NCBI RefSeq assembly: GCF_000716875.1
Contig: NZ_JNWQ01000004.1
Location: forward strand, 69,712 to 133,711
Direction of reading: 5' to 3'
DNA: 64,000 nt
From: Streptomyces novaecaesareae
Lineage (GTDB): Bacteria; Actinomycetota; Actinomycetes; Streptomycetales; Streptomycetaceae
The number at the start of each line of letters is the position of its first letter. The stretch's first letter is position 1. This document shows positions 51,789 to 63,861 of this stretch, piece after piece. The position numbers were made by a program, and so were the translations under genes. The notes beneath the pieces were generated by a model. It was not told where the DNA came from, searched no databases, and saw nothing but the letters and a program-made list of their open reading frames with translations.

Positions 51789-54223
51789 GCTGGGTTCCTC
51801 CGAACCGTGAGGAGGTGGGCCGGCTCGGCTGAGGGATCGAGCCGGACGTAGTTGTGCCGGCCCCAGGTGTAGACGGCGCCGGTGAGTTCGTCGTGCACCA
51901 CTAGCGGCCCGGCCATGTCATGCCCTGGGAGGGCAAGCGTCACAGTGGCCTCCTGGACGTGGTGCGGGTCGAGGTTGACCACGGTGATGACCTGGTCGGT
52001 GAGGCCCTCGGGGGTGGTCGCGGTCTTGGAGTAGGCGAGCACCTGGTCGTTGTCGGTGGGGTGGAAGCGCAGGTCGCGCAGCTGCTGCAGGGCGGGGTGG
52101 CGCCGGCGCAGCCGGTTCAGCACGGTCAGCAGCGGGGCGAGGGTGTCGGTGCGGTTCCAGTCGCGCGGGCGCAGCTCGTACTTCTCCGAGTGCAGGTACT
52201 CCTCGGAGCCCGGGTGGGCGGGCTCGTTCTCGTACAGCTCGTAGCCGGCGTAGACGCCGTAGCTGGGGGAGAGGGTGGCGGCGAGCACGGCGCGGATCGC
52301 GAAGGCGGCGCGGCCGCCGTGCTGGAGGTACTCGTGCAGGATGTCCGGGGTGTTGGCGAAGAAGTTGGGGCGCATGTAGGCCGCTGCGTCACCGGTGAGT
52401 TCGGTGAGGTACTCGGTGAGTTCCGGCTTGGTGTTGCGCCAGGTGAAGTACGTGTACGACTGGTGGAATCCGATCTTCGCCAGGGTGTGCAGCATGGCCG
52501 GGCGGGTGAATGCCTCCGCCAGGAACACGACATCGGGGTCGGTGCGGGCGATGTCGGCGAGCACAGTCTCCCAGAACACCACCGGCTTGGTGTGCGGGTT
52601 GTCGACGCGGAAGATCCGCACGCCGTGGGACATCCAGAACCGGAGGAGTCGGACGGTTTCCTTGACGATTCCGTCCATGTCCTGGTCGAAGTTGACCGGA
52701 TAGATGTCCTGGTACTTCTTCGGCGGGTTCTCGGCGTACGCAATGGTGCCGTCCGCGCGGTGGTTGAACCATTCCGGATGCTTGTTCACCCAGGGGTGGT
52801 CCGGGGAGCACTGGAGTGCGAAGTCCAGCGCGACCTCCAGGTGCAGCGCCCGGGCCTCGGTGACGAAGTGGTCGAAGTCCTCGATGGTGCCGAGGTCGGG
52901 GTGGACGGAGTCGTGGCCGCCCTCGGGGGAGCCGATCGCCCAGGGCGAGCCGACGTCGTGCGGCCCCGCCGTCAGGGTGTTGTCCGGGCCCTTGCGGAAG
53001 GCTCGGCCGATCGGGTGGACCGGCGGCAGGTAGACCACGTCGAAGCCCATCGCGGCGACGGCCGGCAGCCGCTCGGCGGCGGTGCGCAGGGTGCCCGAGC
53101 GCGGCGGTTCGACGCCGCTCGGATCCACCACGGCCCCCTCCGAGCGGGGGAAGAACTCGTACCAGGAGCCGAACAGCGCGCGCTCGCGGTCCACTTGCAG
53201 CGGCAGCGGGCGGGAGGCGCTGAGCAGTTCGCGCAGCGGGTAGCGGGCCAGCAGCTCCAGCACCTCGGGGGCCAGCGCGGCGGCCAGCCGGGACAGCGGG
53301 GGCAGCCCCGGGTCGCGCAGCGAGTCGGCGGCGGCCAGCACGTGCGCGCGGCCCTCCTTCTTCGGCACCCCGGCGGCGGCCTGCTCCAGCAGCCGGGCCC
53401 CCTCCTCCAGGACCAGCGCGGTGTCGATCCCGGCGGGCAGCTTGATCGAGGCGGTCTTGCGCCAGGTGGCGATCGGGTCGCTCCACGCCTCCACCAGGTA
53501 CGACCAGCGGCCGGGCGCGGTCGGGGTGACGTGCGCGCCCCAGCGGTCGGTGCCCTCGGCGAGCTCGCGCATCGGCGTCAGCGGGCCGCTGCGGCCGCGC
53601 GGGTCGCGCAGCACCACGTTGGCGTTGACGGCGTCGTGGCCCTCGCGGAAGACGGTCGCGGTGACCAGGAAGGTCTCGCCGGCGACGGCCTTGGCCGGGC
53701 GGCGGCCGGCGTCGACGAGCGGGCTGACGTCCAGGACGGGGATGCGGCCGATCACGGTGTCGCTCTCTGTCTTGCGGGCGGCGGTCTTCGAGGACGGTTT
53801 GGCGGCGCTCTTCGCCGCCGGCTTGCGCGCGGGCGCGTCCGGCGCCTTCGCGGCGGCGGTCTTCGCGGTGGTCCGCGCAGCGGTCGTACGGCGCGGCGCG
53901 GTGCCGGCCCCGGTGCCGGCCTTCGGGGTGGCGGCCGACGCGGTGGCGGTGGTGCGGCGCGTGGTGGTGCGCCGGCGGGGTGCCGCAGCCCGGTCCTCCT
54001 CGGCCCCGGGTTGTGGGGCCGCCGCGGAGGGCTGTTCCGTGGGGGGCTGTGCTGCTGGGGGGTGGGATTCGGAGGATCCGGTACGGACCGCCCCGGACAC
54101 CCTGGGCGACGGCATCGCCGGATCTGTCCGAGTGTCAGAATCCATCCGTCCGGTCGATTCCGCGACCGCTGCGTCGAGGGTTTCGGCCACCGGTGTGGAC
54201 TGGTCCCGCGTGTCGCCGTGCAT
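51785..54223 (-). CDS. glgE: GlgE, alpha-1,4-glucan:maltose-1-phosphate maltosyltransferase
   Basis: This 812-residue GH13_3 enzyme transfers maltose from maltose 1-phosphate to alpha-glucan. The catalytic core (from about residue 155, [20 protein letters not shown]) carries the nucleophile Asp in [17 protein letters not shown] and the acid Glu in [34 protein letters not shown] is another GlgE signature. The first ~150 residues are disordered, with Pro/Ala/Thr/Lys/Arg-rich repeats ([17 protein letters not shown]). The family is usually about 660-675 residues, so this extension is unusual. The ATG at 54223 has GGCAGGAG upstream. It heads the operon and is divergent from glgP. Confidence 0.95.
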
Positions 54224-54869
54224 GCCAAACTCCTGCCCGAGATCGGCGGCAGCTCCCGCGGGCCGGGGGGTCGGGCCAGGGGAGTGCCGGGAGGACTGCT
54301 GGGTGGGGAGGACGTGCGACCGGAGCCTGCCCGCGCCGCTGTCCCCGGCAACCTGCCCGGCGCCCGCCGAGCCGGTGGCGGGACGCCCCGGAGCCCGTGC
54401 GCGTCCCGGCGCACGCCTTCGGGGGCACGCCCGTGGGCGACCCGGTCCACCCGTGAACGAGCAGGCCGGGGGTGAGGACACGCGCCGGTGTGCGGTGAGG
54501 GCCGAATGGGCTAAGGAGAACGGGAACAGCCAACGCGAAAAGGATTCGGACGTGCTGCTTCAAGGGGGACGCCACCCGTCGCCGGACTCCCCGGAGCATC
54601 AACGACCTTCGGTCATCCTCGCATCGGTGACCGGTTTTTTGCACCGGTACGACAGGAGTTTCGGGTCTTCTCGCGAGCGGATGCGCGATCGGAAATGAAG
54701 CCGTACCGAAGAGTTCACGTATTGGTAGCGCGGGCCCTCGAAATGTGCGCCTCGCGCGCCCCCCGTGCAGACCAATGCGCCGAATGCGATCTCATCAATA
54801 GCCCGAACGGATGCCCAATAGCCCACTTGACGCACTGTCCAGCCGACCGCCGCGGCTACGCTTCACGCC
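54224..54869. other. Divergent regulatory region, glgE / glgP
   Basis: These 646 bp separate the synthesis operon from the phosphorylase. I see no gene. A T-run and palindromic CCGGT-N7-ACCGG at 54631-54647 stand out and could be a regulator site. Near the glgP end are TTGACG (54827-54832) and TACGCT (54857-54862), but they are 24 nt apart and not a standard promoter. Confidence 0.55.
54857..54862 (+). promoter_or_regulatory. -10-like box upstream of glgP (possible leaderless start)
   Basis: TACGCT ends 7 nt before the GTG start of glgP, and no Shine-Dalgarno sequence is present. CTGTCC at 54835-54840 could be a weak -35 box. Confidence 0.4.
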
Positions 54870-57575
54870 GTGAAGGCAATCCGCAGATTCACCGTCCGCA
54901 CCGTCCTGCCCGAACAACTCCAGCCGCTGCACGAGCTGGCCCTCAACCTGCGCTGGTCCTGGCACCCCGAGACCAGGGACCTGTTCCGGTCCGTGGACCC
55001 GGAGGTCTGGGCCGCGACCGGCGAGGACCCGGTGCGGCTGCTCGGGGAGGTCCCGGCCGCCCGGCTCGCCGCGCTCGCCGCCGACCGGCGGTTCCTGCGC
55101 AGACTCGGCGACCTCGCCGACGACCTGCGCGACTACCTGACCGGCCCGCGCTGGTACCAGACCCGGCAGCAGGACACCGGGGCCGCCCCGCTGCCCGCCG
55201 CGATCGCCTACTTCTCGCCCGAGTACGGCATCGCCGCCGCGCTGCCCCAGTACTCCGGCGGCCTGGGCATCCTGGCCGGCGACCACCTCAAGGCCGCCAG
55301 CGACCTCGGCGTCCCGGTCATCGGCGTCGGCCTGTTCTACCGGCACGGCTACTTCCGGCAGTCCCTCGGCCGGGACGGCTGGCAGCAGGAGCGCTATCCG
55401 CTGCTCGACCCGGACGAACTCGCGGTCAGCCCGCTGCGGGAGGCCGACGGCACCCCCACCCGGGTCGACCTCGCCCTGCCCGGCGGCCGCACCCTGGCCG
55501 CCCGGATCTGGAAGGCCCAGGTCGGCCGGGTGCCGCTGCTGCTGCTCGACTCCGACATCGAGGCCAACTCGCCCGCCGAACGCGACGTCACCGACCGGCT
55601 GTACGGCGGCGGCAGCGAACACCGGCTGCTGCAGGAGATGCTGCTCGGCATCGGCGGCGTACGGGCGGTGCGCGCCTACTGCCGGCTCACCGGGCACCCC
55701 GCCCCCGAGGTCTTCCACACCAACGAGGGCCACGCCGGCTTCCTCGGCGTCGAACGGATCCGCGAGCTCGTCGCCGAGGACGCGGCCGGCCCCGACTTCG
55801 CCGCCGCCCTGGAGTCCGTCCGGGCCGGCACCCTGTTCACCACCCACACACCCGTCCCGGCCGGCATCGACCGCTTCGACCGCGAGCTGGTCGCCCGCCA
55901 CTTCGGCGGGGACGCCGCACTGCCCGGCGTCCCGGTCGACCAGGTGCTCGCGCTCGGCGCCGAGACCTGGCGCGGCGGCGACCCGAAGCTGTTCAACATG
56001 GCCGCCATGGGCCTGCGCCTCGCCCAGCGCGCCAACGGGGTCTCCACCCTGCACGGCGAGGTCAGCCGCTCGATGTTCAACGGCCTGTGGCCCGGCTTCG
56101 ACGCCGCCGAGGTGCCGATCACCTCCGTCACCAACGGCGTGCACGCCGCCACCTGGATCGACCCGGCGGTGGTCCGGCTCGGCGCCGCCGAGATCGGCGC
56201 CGAGCGCGCCGAGGAGGCGATGACCACCGGCGAGGCCACCCGCTGGACCGGCCTGGAGGCGATCGGCAACTCCGAGATCTGGGAGCTGCGCCGCACCCTG
56301 CGCGCCCAACTGGTGGACGAGGCCCGCCGCCGGCTGCACGCCTCCTGGCGCCAGCGCGGCGCCGGCGAGGCCGAACTCGGCTGGGTCTCCTCGGTGCTCG
56401 ACCCCGACGTGCTCACCATCGGCTTCGCCCGCCGGGTGCCCTCGTACAAGCGGCTCACCCTGATGCTGCGCGACGCGGAGCGGCTGCGGGCCCTGCTGCT
56501 GCACCCGACCAGGCCGGTGCAGATCGTGGTGGCCGGCAAGGCCCACCCGGCCGACGACGGCGGCAAGCGGCTGATCCAGCAGATGGTCGCCTTCGCCGAC
56601 GACCCGGCCGTCCGGCACCGGATCGTCTTCCTGCCCGACTACGACATGGCGATGGCCCAGCACCTCTATCCGGGCTGCGACGTCTGGCTGAACAACCCGC
56701 TGCGCCCGCTGGAGGCCTGCGGCACCTCCGGGATGAAGGCCGCGCTCAACGGCTGCCTCAACCTGTCTGTCCTGGACGGCTGGTGGGACGAGTGGTACGA
56801 CGGCCGCAACGGCTGGGCGATCCCCACCGCCGACGAGAGCGACGGGGTGCTCGACCCGGACAGCGGCGAGGCCGAGCGGCGCGACGACATCGAGGCGGCC
56901 GCCCTCTACGACCTGATCGAGCACCAGGTCGCCGCCCGCTTCTACGACCGGGACGCGGACGGGCTGCCGCACCACTGGATCGCCATGGTCCGGCACACCC
57001 TCGTCACCCTCGGGCCCAAGGTGCTGGCCGGGCGGATGGTCCGGGAGTACGTCGAACGGCTGTACGCGCCGGCCGCGCTGGCCCAGCGGGAGCTGGCGGC
57101 GGACCACCCGCCCCGGGACACCGGATCCGGGGCGAGCGGGCGATTCACGGCTGCGCGGGAGCTGGCGGTGTGGAAGGCGAAGGTCCGCGAGGCCTGGCCG
57201 GCCGTCCGGGTCGAGCACGTCGAGGCGGACTGCCCGGCCGAGGCCCAGGAGCTGGGCAGCTCGCTGGAGCTGCGGGTGCAGGTCGCGCTCGGGACGCTGG
57301 GGCCGGGCGACGTCGAGGTCCAGGTGGTCTCCGGCCGGGTGGACGAGTCGGACGGCATCTCGGACGCCACCCTGCTCGCCCTCAAGCCGGTCGGCGGGCC
57401 CGACCTGGACGGCCGCACCCGCTACGAGGGCTCGCTGGAGCTCTGCCGGACCGGCCCGTTCGGCTACACCGTCAGGGTGCTGCCCGCCCACCCGCGGCTG
57501 GCCTCCCCGGCCGAGCTGGGGCTGGTCGCGCTGCCCGTCGAGTCGGTCGGGATGGACGCCGGGCTGCTGCGCTGA
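54870..57575 (+). CDS. glgP: Alpha-glucan phosphorylase
   Basis: This 901-residue PLP enzyme releases glucose 1-phosphate from alpha-glucan. A DUF3417 N-terminal domain (LHELALNLRWSWHPETRDLF) is followed by the phosphorylase fold: YFSPEYGIAAALPQYSGGLG, VFHTNEGHAGFLGVERI, KPFTYHTP-like TLFTTHTPVPAG, RVPSYKRLTLMLRDAERL, VVAGKAHPADDGGKRLIQQM. The PLP-binding Lys is in EACGTSGMKAALNGCLN. The GTG at 54870 has no ribosome site but a -10-like box 7 nt upstream. It faces away from the glgE operon and probably balances synthesis with breakdown. Confidence 0.95.
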   Translation: MKAIRRFTVRTVLPEQLQPLHELALNLRWSWHPETRDLFRSVDPEVWAATGEDPVRLLGEVPAARLAALAADRRFLRRLGDLADDLRDYLTGPRWYQTRQQDTGAAPLPAAIAYFSPEYGIAAALPQYSGGLGILAGDHLKAASDLGVPVIGVGLFYRHGYFRQSLGRDGWQQERYPLLDPDELAVSPLREADGTPTRVDLALPGGRTLAARIWKAQVGRVPLLLLDSDIEANSPAERDVTDRLYGGGSEHRLLQEMLLGIGGVRAVRAYCRLTGHPAPEVFHTNEGHAGFLGVERIRELVAEDAAGPDFAAALESVRAGTLFTTHTPVPAGIDRFDRELVARHFGGDAALPGVPVDQVLALGAETWRGGDPKLFNMAAMGLRLAQRANGVSTLHGEVSRSMFNGLWPGFDAAEVPITSVTNGVHAATWIDPAVVRLGAAEIGAERAEEAMTTGEATRWTGLEAIGNSEIWELRRTLRAQLVDEARRRLHASWRQRGAGEAELGWVSSVLDPDVLTIGFARRVPSYKRLTLMLRDAERLRALLLHPTRPVQIVVAGKAHPADDGGKRLIQQMVAFADDPAVRHRIVFLPDYDMAMAQHLYPGCDVWLNNPLRPLEACGTSGMKAALNGCLNLSVLDGWWDEWYDGRNGWAIPTADESDGVLDPDSGEAERRDDIEAAALYDLIEHQVAARFYDRDADGLPHHWIAMVRHTLVTLGPKVLAGRMVREYVERLYAPAALAQRELAADHPPRDTGSGASGRFTAARELAVWKAKVREAWPAVRVEHVEADCPAEAQELGSSLELRVQVALGTLGPGDVEVQVVSGRVDESDGISDATLLALKPVGGPDLDGRTRYEGSLELCRTGPFGYTVRVLPAHPRLASPAELGLVALPVESVGMDAGLLR

Positions 57576-57682
57576 CGCCGCGACGGACGGCTGCCGTGCG
57601 TTCGCCACGGACGGCAGCCATCCGGTTGCCCCGCGGGTAGGGCGGGGGGAGCGTGATGAACTGAGCGGCTCTCACGGAGTAG

Positions 57683-57720
57683 GCCCGGCCCGGGTGCGTG
57701 ACGGCGCACCCGGACCGGGC
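57683..57720. terminator. Bidirectional terminator
   Basis: Arms GCCCGG-c-CCGGGTGCG and CGCACCCGG-a-CCGGGC pair over 15 bp with one mismatch and a TGACGG loop. It lies between the convergent glgP and exporter genes. Confidence 0.85.
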
Positions 57721-57752
57721 ACATTCATGGGTGGACGCCCCTGGGGCGTGTC

Positions 57753-59606
57753 TCAGACCAGGCTGTCCCGCCAGGCCCGGTGGAGGGTGGCGAAGCGGCC
57801 GGAGCCGTCGATCAGCTCCTGCGGGGAGCCGTCCTCCACGATCCGGCCCTGGTCCATCACCAGGACGCGGTCGGCGATCTCCACGGTGGAGAGCCGGTGC
57901 GCGATGATCACCGCCGTCCGGCCCGCCAGCACCGTGCGCATCGCCCGCTGGACGGCCTGCTCGCCGGGGACGTCCAGGGAGCTGGTCGCCTCGTCCAGGA
58001 TCAGTACCGCGGGGTCGGCCAGCAGGGCGCGGGCGAAGGCCACCAGCTGGCGCTGGCCGGCCGAGATCCGGCCGCCGCGCTTGCGCACGTCGGTGTCGAA
58101 GCCGTCCGGCAGCGCGGCGATGAACTCGTACGCACCGATGTCGCGGGCGGCCTGCTCGACCTCCTCGCGGGTCGCGCCGGGGCGGCCGATCGCGATGTTC
58201 TCGGCGACGGTGCCGGAGAACAGGAAGGACTCCTGGGTCACCATCACGACGCCGCGCCGCAGCTCGGGGGTGGCCAGCTCGCGCAGGTCCACGCCGTCCA
58301 GCCGGATCCGGCCGTCGGTCGGGTCGTAGAAGCGGGCCAGCAGCTTGGCGACCGTCGACTTGCCCGCGCCGGTCGCGCCGACCACCGCCACCGTCTGCCC
58401 GGCCGGGATCAGCAGGTCGAAGGGCGGCAGCACCTCCTTGCCGGTGCGGTAGGCGAAGCGCGTCTGTTCGAAGGACACCTCCCGGCCTGTCCCGGCCGGC
58501 TCGGGCAGCGCGGCGGGCTCGGCCGGCTCGGCGACGGTCGGCTCGTGGGCGAGCAGGCCGGCGATCTTCTCCAGTGCGGCGGCGGCCGACTGGTAGCTGT
58601 TCAGGAACATCGCCAGCTGGTCGATCGGGTCGTAGAGCCGGCGCAGGTAGAGCACGAAGGCGGTCAGCGCGCCCAGCTCCAGCGAGTCGTCGACGACCAG
58701 GTAGGAGCCGAACAGCACCACGCCGGTGACCCACAGGTTGGCGGTGGTGCGGGACAGGCCGACGTAGCGGGCGATCTCCAGCAGGCCGTCCGCGGTGGCG
58801 GTGGCGGACTGCCGGTTGACCACGGCGAAGGCGGCGTCGTTGGCCTGCTCGCGGCGGAAGGCCTGCACCGGGCGGATGCCGTTCATGGTCTCGGTGAAGC
58901 GGACGATCAGCGAGGCGGCCGAGGTGCGCGAGCGGCGGTACACCCGGCGCGAGCGGCGGCGGAAGGAGCGGGCGATCAGCGCCAGCGGCACGCCGGACAC
59001 CAGCGAGACCAGACCGAGCCGCCAGTCCAGCACCAGCAGCAGCACCGAGATGTAGCAGACCGACAGGAAGACGGTCAGCAGCTCCTGGAGCCCTTCGGAG
59101 AGCAGCTCGCGCAGCGCGTCGATGTCGCTGGTGGCCCGGGAGATGATCCGGCCCGAGGTGTAGCGCTCGTGGAAGTCCAGGCTGAGGCGCTGGGCGTGCC
59201 GGAAGATCCGGCCGCGCAGCTCCAGCAGGATGTCCTGGTTGACCCGGGCGCTGATCTTGATGAACAGCCACTGCAGCACCGGGCTGAGCAGCGCGCAGAA
59301 CAGGTAGGCGGCGACCACCGCGATCAGCGGGCCGGAGTCGTGCTCGCGCAGCGCCGGGATGGCGCGGTCCATCGCCACCGCGACCAGCAGCGGACCGGAC
59401 TGCAGGGCGGCCTGCTGGACCAGGATCACCACCATGGCGACGGCGATCCGGGCCCGGTGCGGGCCGAGCAGCGAGCGCAGCAGCGCCCGGGGCGCGCCGG
59501 GCGGGACGGGGATGTCCTCCTCGTCGGCGGGCGGCGGGGGCAGTTCCTCCTCGGGCTCGGCGGGCCCGGTGGGATCGGCTTTCGTGGGTTCGGCGGTGGT
59601 GGTCAC
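57753..59606 (-). CDS. ABC exporter subunit (fused permease-ATPase), second of pair
   Basis: This 617-residue half-transporter has a Pro/Glu-rich N-terminus of ~40 residues. An ABC exporter membrane domain of six helices follows (AVAMVVILVQQAALQSGPLL, VAAYLFCALLSPVLQWLF, LLTVFLSVCYISVLLLVLDW). The nucleotide-binding domain carries Walker A VVGATGAGKSTVAKLL, a variant signature GGRISAGQRQLVAFARALL (LSGGQ is ISAGQ) and Walker B LILDEATSSLD. The GTG at 59606 overlaps the previous stop (GTGA). With its partner it forms a heterodimeric exporter. Substrate unknown. Confidence 0.95.
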   Translation of the reverse strand: MTTTAEPTKADPTGPAEPEEELPPPPADEEDIPVPPGAPRALLRSLLGPHRARIAVAMVVILVQQAALQSGPLLVAVAMDRAIPALREHDSGPLIAVVAAYLFCALLSPVLQWLFIKISARVNQDILLELRGRIFRHAQRLSLDFHERYTSGRIISRATSDIDALRELLSEGLQELLTVFLSVCYISVLLLVLDWRLGLVSLVSGVPLALIARSFRRRSRRVYRRSRTSAASLIVRFTETMNGIRPVQAFRREQANDAAFAVVNRQSATATADGLLEIARYVGLSRTTANLWVTGVVLFGSYLVVDDSLELGALTAFVLYLRRLYDPIDQLAMFLNSYQSAAAALEKIAGLLAHEPTVAEPAEPAALPEPAGTGREVSFEQTRFAYRTGKEVLPPFDLLIPAGQTVAVVGATGAGKSTVAKLLARFYDPTDGRIRLDGVDLRELATPELRRGVVMVTQESFLFSGTVAENIAIGRPGATREEVEQAARDIGAYEFIAALPDGFDTDVRKRGGRISAGQRQLVAFARALLADPAVLILDEATSSLDVPGEQAVQRAMRTVLAGRTAVIIAHRLSTVEIADRVLVMDQGRIVEDGSPQELIDGSGRFATLHRAWRDSLV

Positions 59607-61564
59607 GGGGCTGTACTTCCTTCGGACACGAGGGCGGCCTCGCCCGACATCAGTTCGCGGTAGTGCGGGCAGTCGCGCAGCAGCTCCTGGTGGGTGCCGA
59701 CGGCCGTGATCCGGCCGTCCGCCAGCACCGCGACCCGGTCGGCGAGCAGCACGGTGCTGGGCCGGTGGGCGACCACCAGGGCGGTGGTGGTGCCGAGGAC
59801 CTCGCGCAGCGCGCGCTCGACCAGCGCCTCGGTGTGCACGTCCAGGGCGGAGAGCGGGTCGTCCAGCACCAGGAAGGCCGGGTCGCCGACGACCGCGCGG
59901 GCCAGCGCGAGGCGCTGGCGCTGACCGCCGGACAGGCTCAGGCCCTGCTCGCCGACCTCGGTGTCCGCGCCCTCGGGGAGCTTGTCGACGAAGCCGGCCT
60001 GGGCGGTGGCGAGGGCGGAGCGCAGCTGCTCCGCGCTCGCACCGGGGGCGCCCATCAGGACGTTCTCCCGGACGGTGGCGGAGAAGAGGGTGGGCTCCTC
60101 GAAGGCCACCGCGACGAGTTCGCGCAGCCGCTCCCGGGGCAGGTCGCGGATGTCCCGGCCGTCCAGCGTGATGGCGCCGGCGGTGGCCTCGTAGAGCCGG
60201 GGGAGCAGGGCGGTGAGCGTGGTCTTGCCGCTGCCGGTGGCGCCGACCAGGGCCATCGTCTCGCCGCTGCGGATGTGCAGGTCGATGTCGGTCAGCAGGT
60301 CGGGGCTGTCCTCGGGGGCGTCGGGGTAGCGGAAGCGGACGCCGGTGAAGCGGATGCCGTCCGGGGCGGCTGGGGCCTGTCCGGCGGATCCTGCCGGGCC
60401 CGCGACGCCGGGGCACGCACCTCGCTGCGTTGTCGTCGGTCGCCGATGCTCCGCATGGACTCCCTCCTCCGCCTTGCGATGCACGCACCCCAACGCCGCG
60501 GTCTGATCCGGCAGGATCCGCCGGACAGGCCCTCCGGTGGCGGTGCCCCGGTCCTGGGTGTCGGGCTCGTCCAGCACCTCGAAGAAGCGGTCGGTGGCGG
60601 TCGCGGCCTCGTTGGCGTAGGCGAGCAGCCAGCCGAGCGACTCGACCGGCCAGCGCAGCGCGAGCGCGGTGGAGAGGAAGGCGACCAGGGTGCCGGCGCT
60701 CAGCTCGTCGTGGGCGACGAGGTAGGCGCCGACGGCGAGGGCGCCGCCGAGGGCGAGCTCCGGCAGGCCGACGATGACGGCCCAGAGGTTGGCGAGCAGG
60801 TGCGCCTTCCGGAGCTCGGTGCGGCGCAGCTCCTGGGACTGGGCGCGGAAGCGTTCGGCCATCGAGCGGTGGCGGCCGAAGGCCTTGAGGATCCGGATGC
60901 CGAGGACGGACTCCTCGACCACGGTGGCGAGGTCGCCGTTCTGGTCCTGGGCGAGGCGGGAGGAGCCGGAGTAGCCGGCCTCGAAGCGGCGGGTGAGCAC
61001 GAACAGCGGGACGACGGGGAGCAGGGCGATCAGCGCCAGCCGCCAGTCCTGGGAGAACATCACCACCGCCCCGGCCAGGAACATCACCGAGTTGACGATC
61101 AGGAAGACCAGCGGGAAGGCCAGGAACAGCCGCATGGTGTACATGTCGGCGGTGGCCCGGGAGAGCAACTGGCCGGAGCCCCAACGGTCGTGGAAGGAGA
61201 CCGGCAGCCGTTGGAGCTTGGCGAAGAGGTCGCCGCGCATCGCCGTCTCCAGCCCGGCCAGCGGGCGGGCCAGCACCACCCGGCGGGTGAAGAACAGCCC
61301 GGCCTCGACCAGGCCCACGAGCAGCAGCAGGCCGACCAGCGGCCAGAGGGCGGCCAGGTCGTGCTCGGCGAGCGGGCCGTCCACGATCCGGCCGAGGATC
61401 ACCGGGACGGCGAGGGTGCTCAGCATGCCGAGCGTGGCGGCCGTCACCGAGACGGCCAGCCGGCCGCGGACGGCGCGGGCGTACGGCCACAGGCGCAGCA
61501 GGGAGCGGACCGTGGAGTGGGGGCGCACGGTCGCGGTGTCGTCGTTTTGAATGTTCTCGGCCAT
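59603..61564 (-). CDS. ABC exporter subunit (fused permease-ATPase) interrupted in frame by a MITE-like element
   Basis: This 653-residue half-transporter has six membrane helices (VTAATLGMLSTLAVPVILG, LVGLLLLVGLVEAGLFF, FLIVNSVMFLAGAVVMF) and an ATPase domain with LVGATGSGKTTLTALLPRLY, the signature LSLSGGQRQRLALARAVV and LVLDDPLSALDVH. In Walker B the usual DE is DD, so this site is probably degenerate, as in heterodimeric exporters. Between the two domains about 50 residues (RILPDQTAALGCVHRK...) are encoded by a ~160-bp inverted-repeat element. The ATG at 61564 follows TACCCT (61572-61577) by 7 nt, with no ribosome site. A GTG at 61594 is an alternative. Confidence 0.92.
   Translation of the reverse strand: MAENIQNDDTATVRPHSTVRSLLRLWPYARAVRGRLAVSVTAATLGMLSTLAVPVILGRIVDGPLAEHDLAALWPLVGLLLLVGLVEAGLFFTRRVVLARPLAGLETAMRGDLFAKLQRLPVSFHDRWGSGQLLSRATADMYTMRLFLAFPLVFLIVNSVMFLAGAVVMFSQDWRLALIALLPVVPLFVLTRRFEAGYSGSSRLAQDQNGDLATVVEESVLGIRILKAFGRHRSMAERFRAQSQELRRTELRKAHLLANLWAVIVGLPELALGGALAVGAYLVAHDELSAGTLVAFLSTALALRWPVESLGWLLAYANEAATATDRFFEVLDEPDTQDRGTATGGPVRRILPDQTAALGCVHRKAEEGVHAEHRRPTTTQRGACPGVAGPAGSAGQAPAAPDGIRFTGVRFRYPDAPEDSPDLLTDIDLHIRSGETMALVGATGSGKTTLTALLPRLYEATAGAITLDGRDIRDLPRERLRELVAVAFEEPTLFSATVRENVLMGAPGASAEQLRSALATAQAGFVDKLPEGADTEVGEQGLSLSGGQRQRLALARAVVGDPAFLVLDDPLSALDVHTEALVERALREVLGTTTALVVAHRPSTVLLADRVAVLADGRITAVGTHQELLRDCPHYRELMSGEAALVSEGSTAP
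60373..60532. mobile_element. MITE-like inverted-repeat element inside an ABC exporter gene
   Basis: 25-bp perfect inverted repeats (left 60373-60397 beginning GGGCCTGTCCGGCGGATCC, right 60508-60532 its exact complement) bound about 110 bp. The ~160-bp element has no ORF for a transposase on its own. It lies in the linker between the membrane and ATPase domains and keeps the frame open. I see no clear target-site duplication. Confidence 0.8.
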
Positions 61565-61571
61565 CGCGGTG

Positions 61572-61577
61572 AGGGTA
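61572..61577 (-). promoter_or_regulatory. -10-like box upstream of the exporter gene
   Basis: TACCCT on the minus strand ends 7 nt before the ATG at 61564, with no ribosome site between. It suggests a leaderless mRNA if this start is right. Confidence 0.3.
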
Positions 61578-61674
61578 GGCAGAGAAGCCGTCACTTCTCA
61601 TCCGGTTTTTCGCCCCTGTCGGGCGGCGGGGCGAGAACCGGCCACGAATGAGGGCATCGGGGGGCGCGGGAGGA

Positions 61675-63861
<2,187 letters not shown>

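Noticed and set aside
54599..54835. 78-codon frame (minus strand) in the glgE/glgP intergenic region
   Set aside because: No ribosome site and no domain, and it overlaps the glgP promoter region. Likely chance.
61594..61674. CGCCCC/GGGGCG hairpin and T-run as terminator of glgX
   Set aside because: The T-run is on the wrong side for minus-strand transcription and the stem is only 6 bp.
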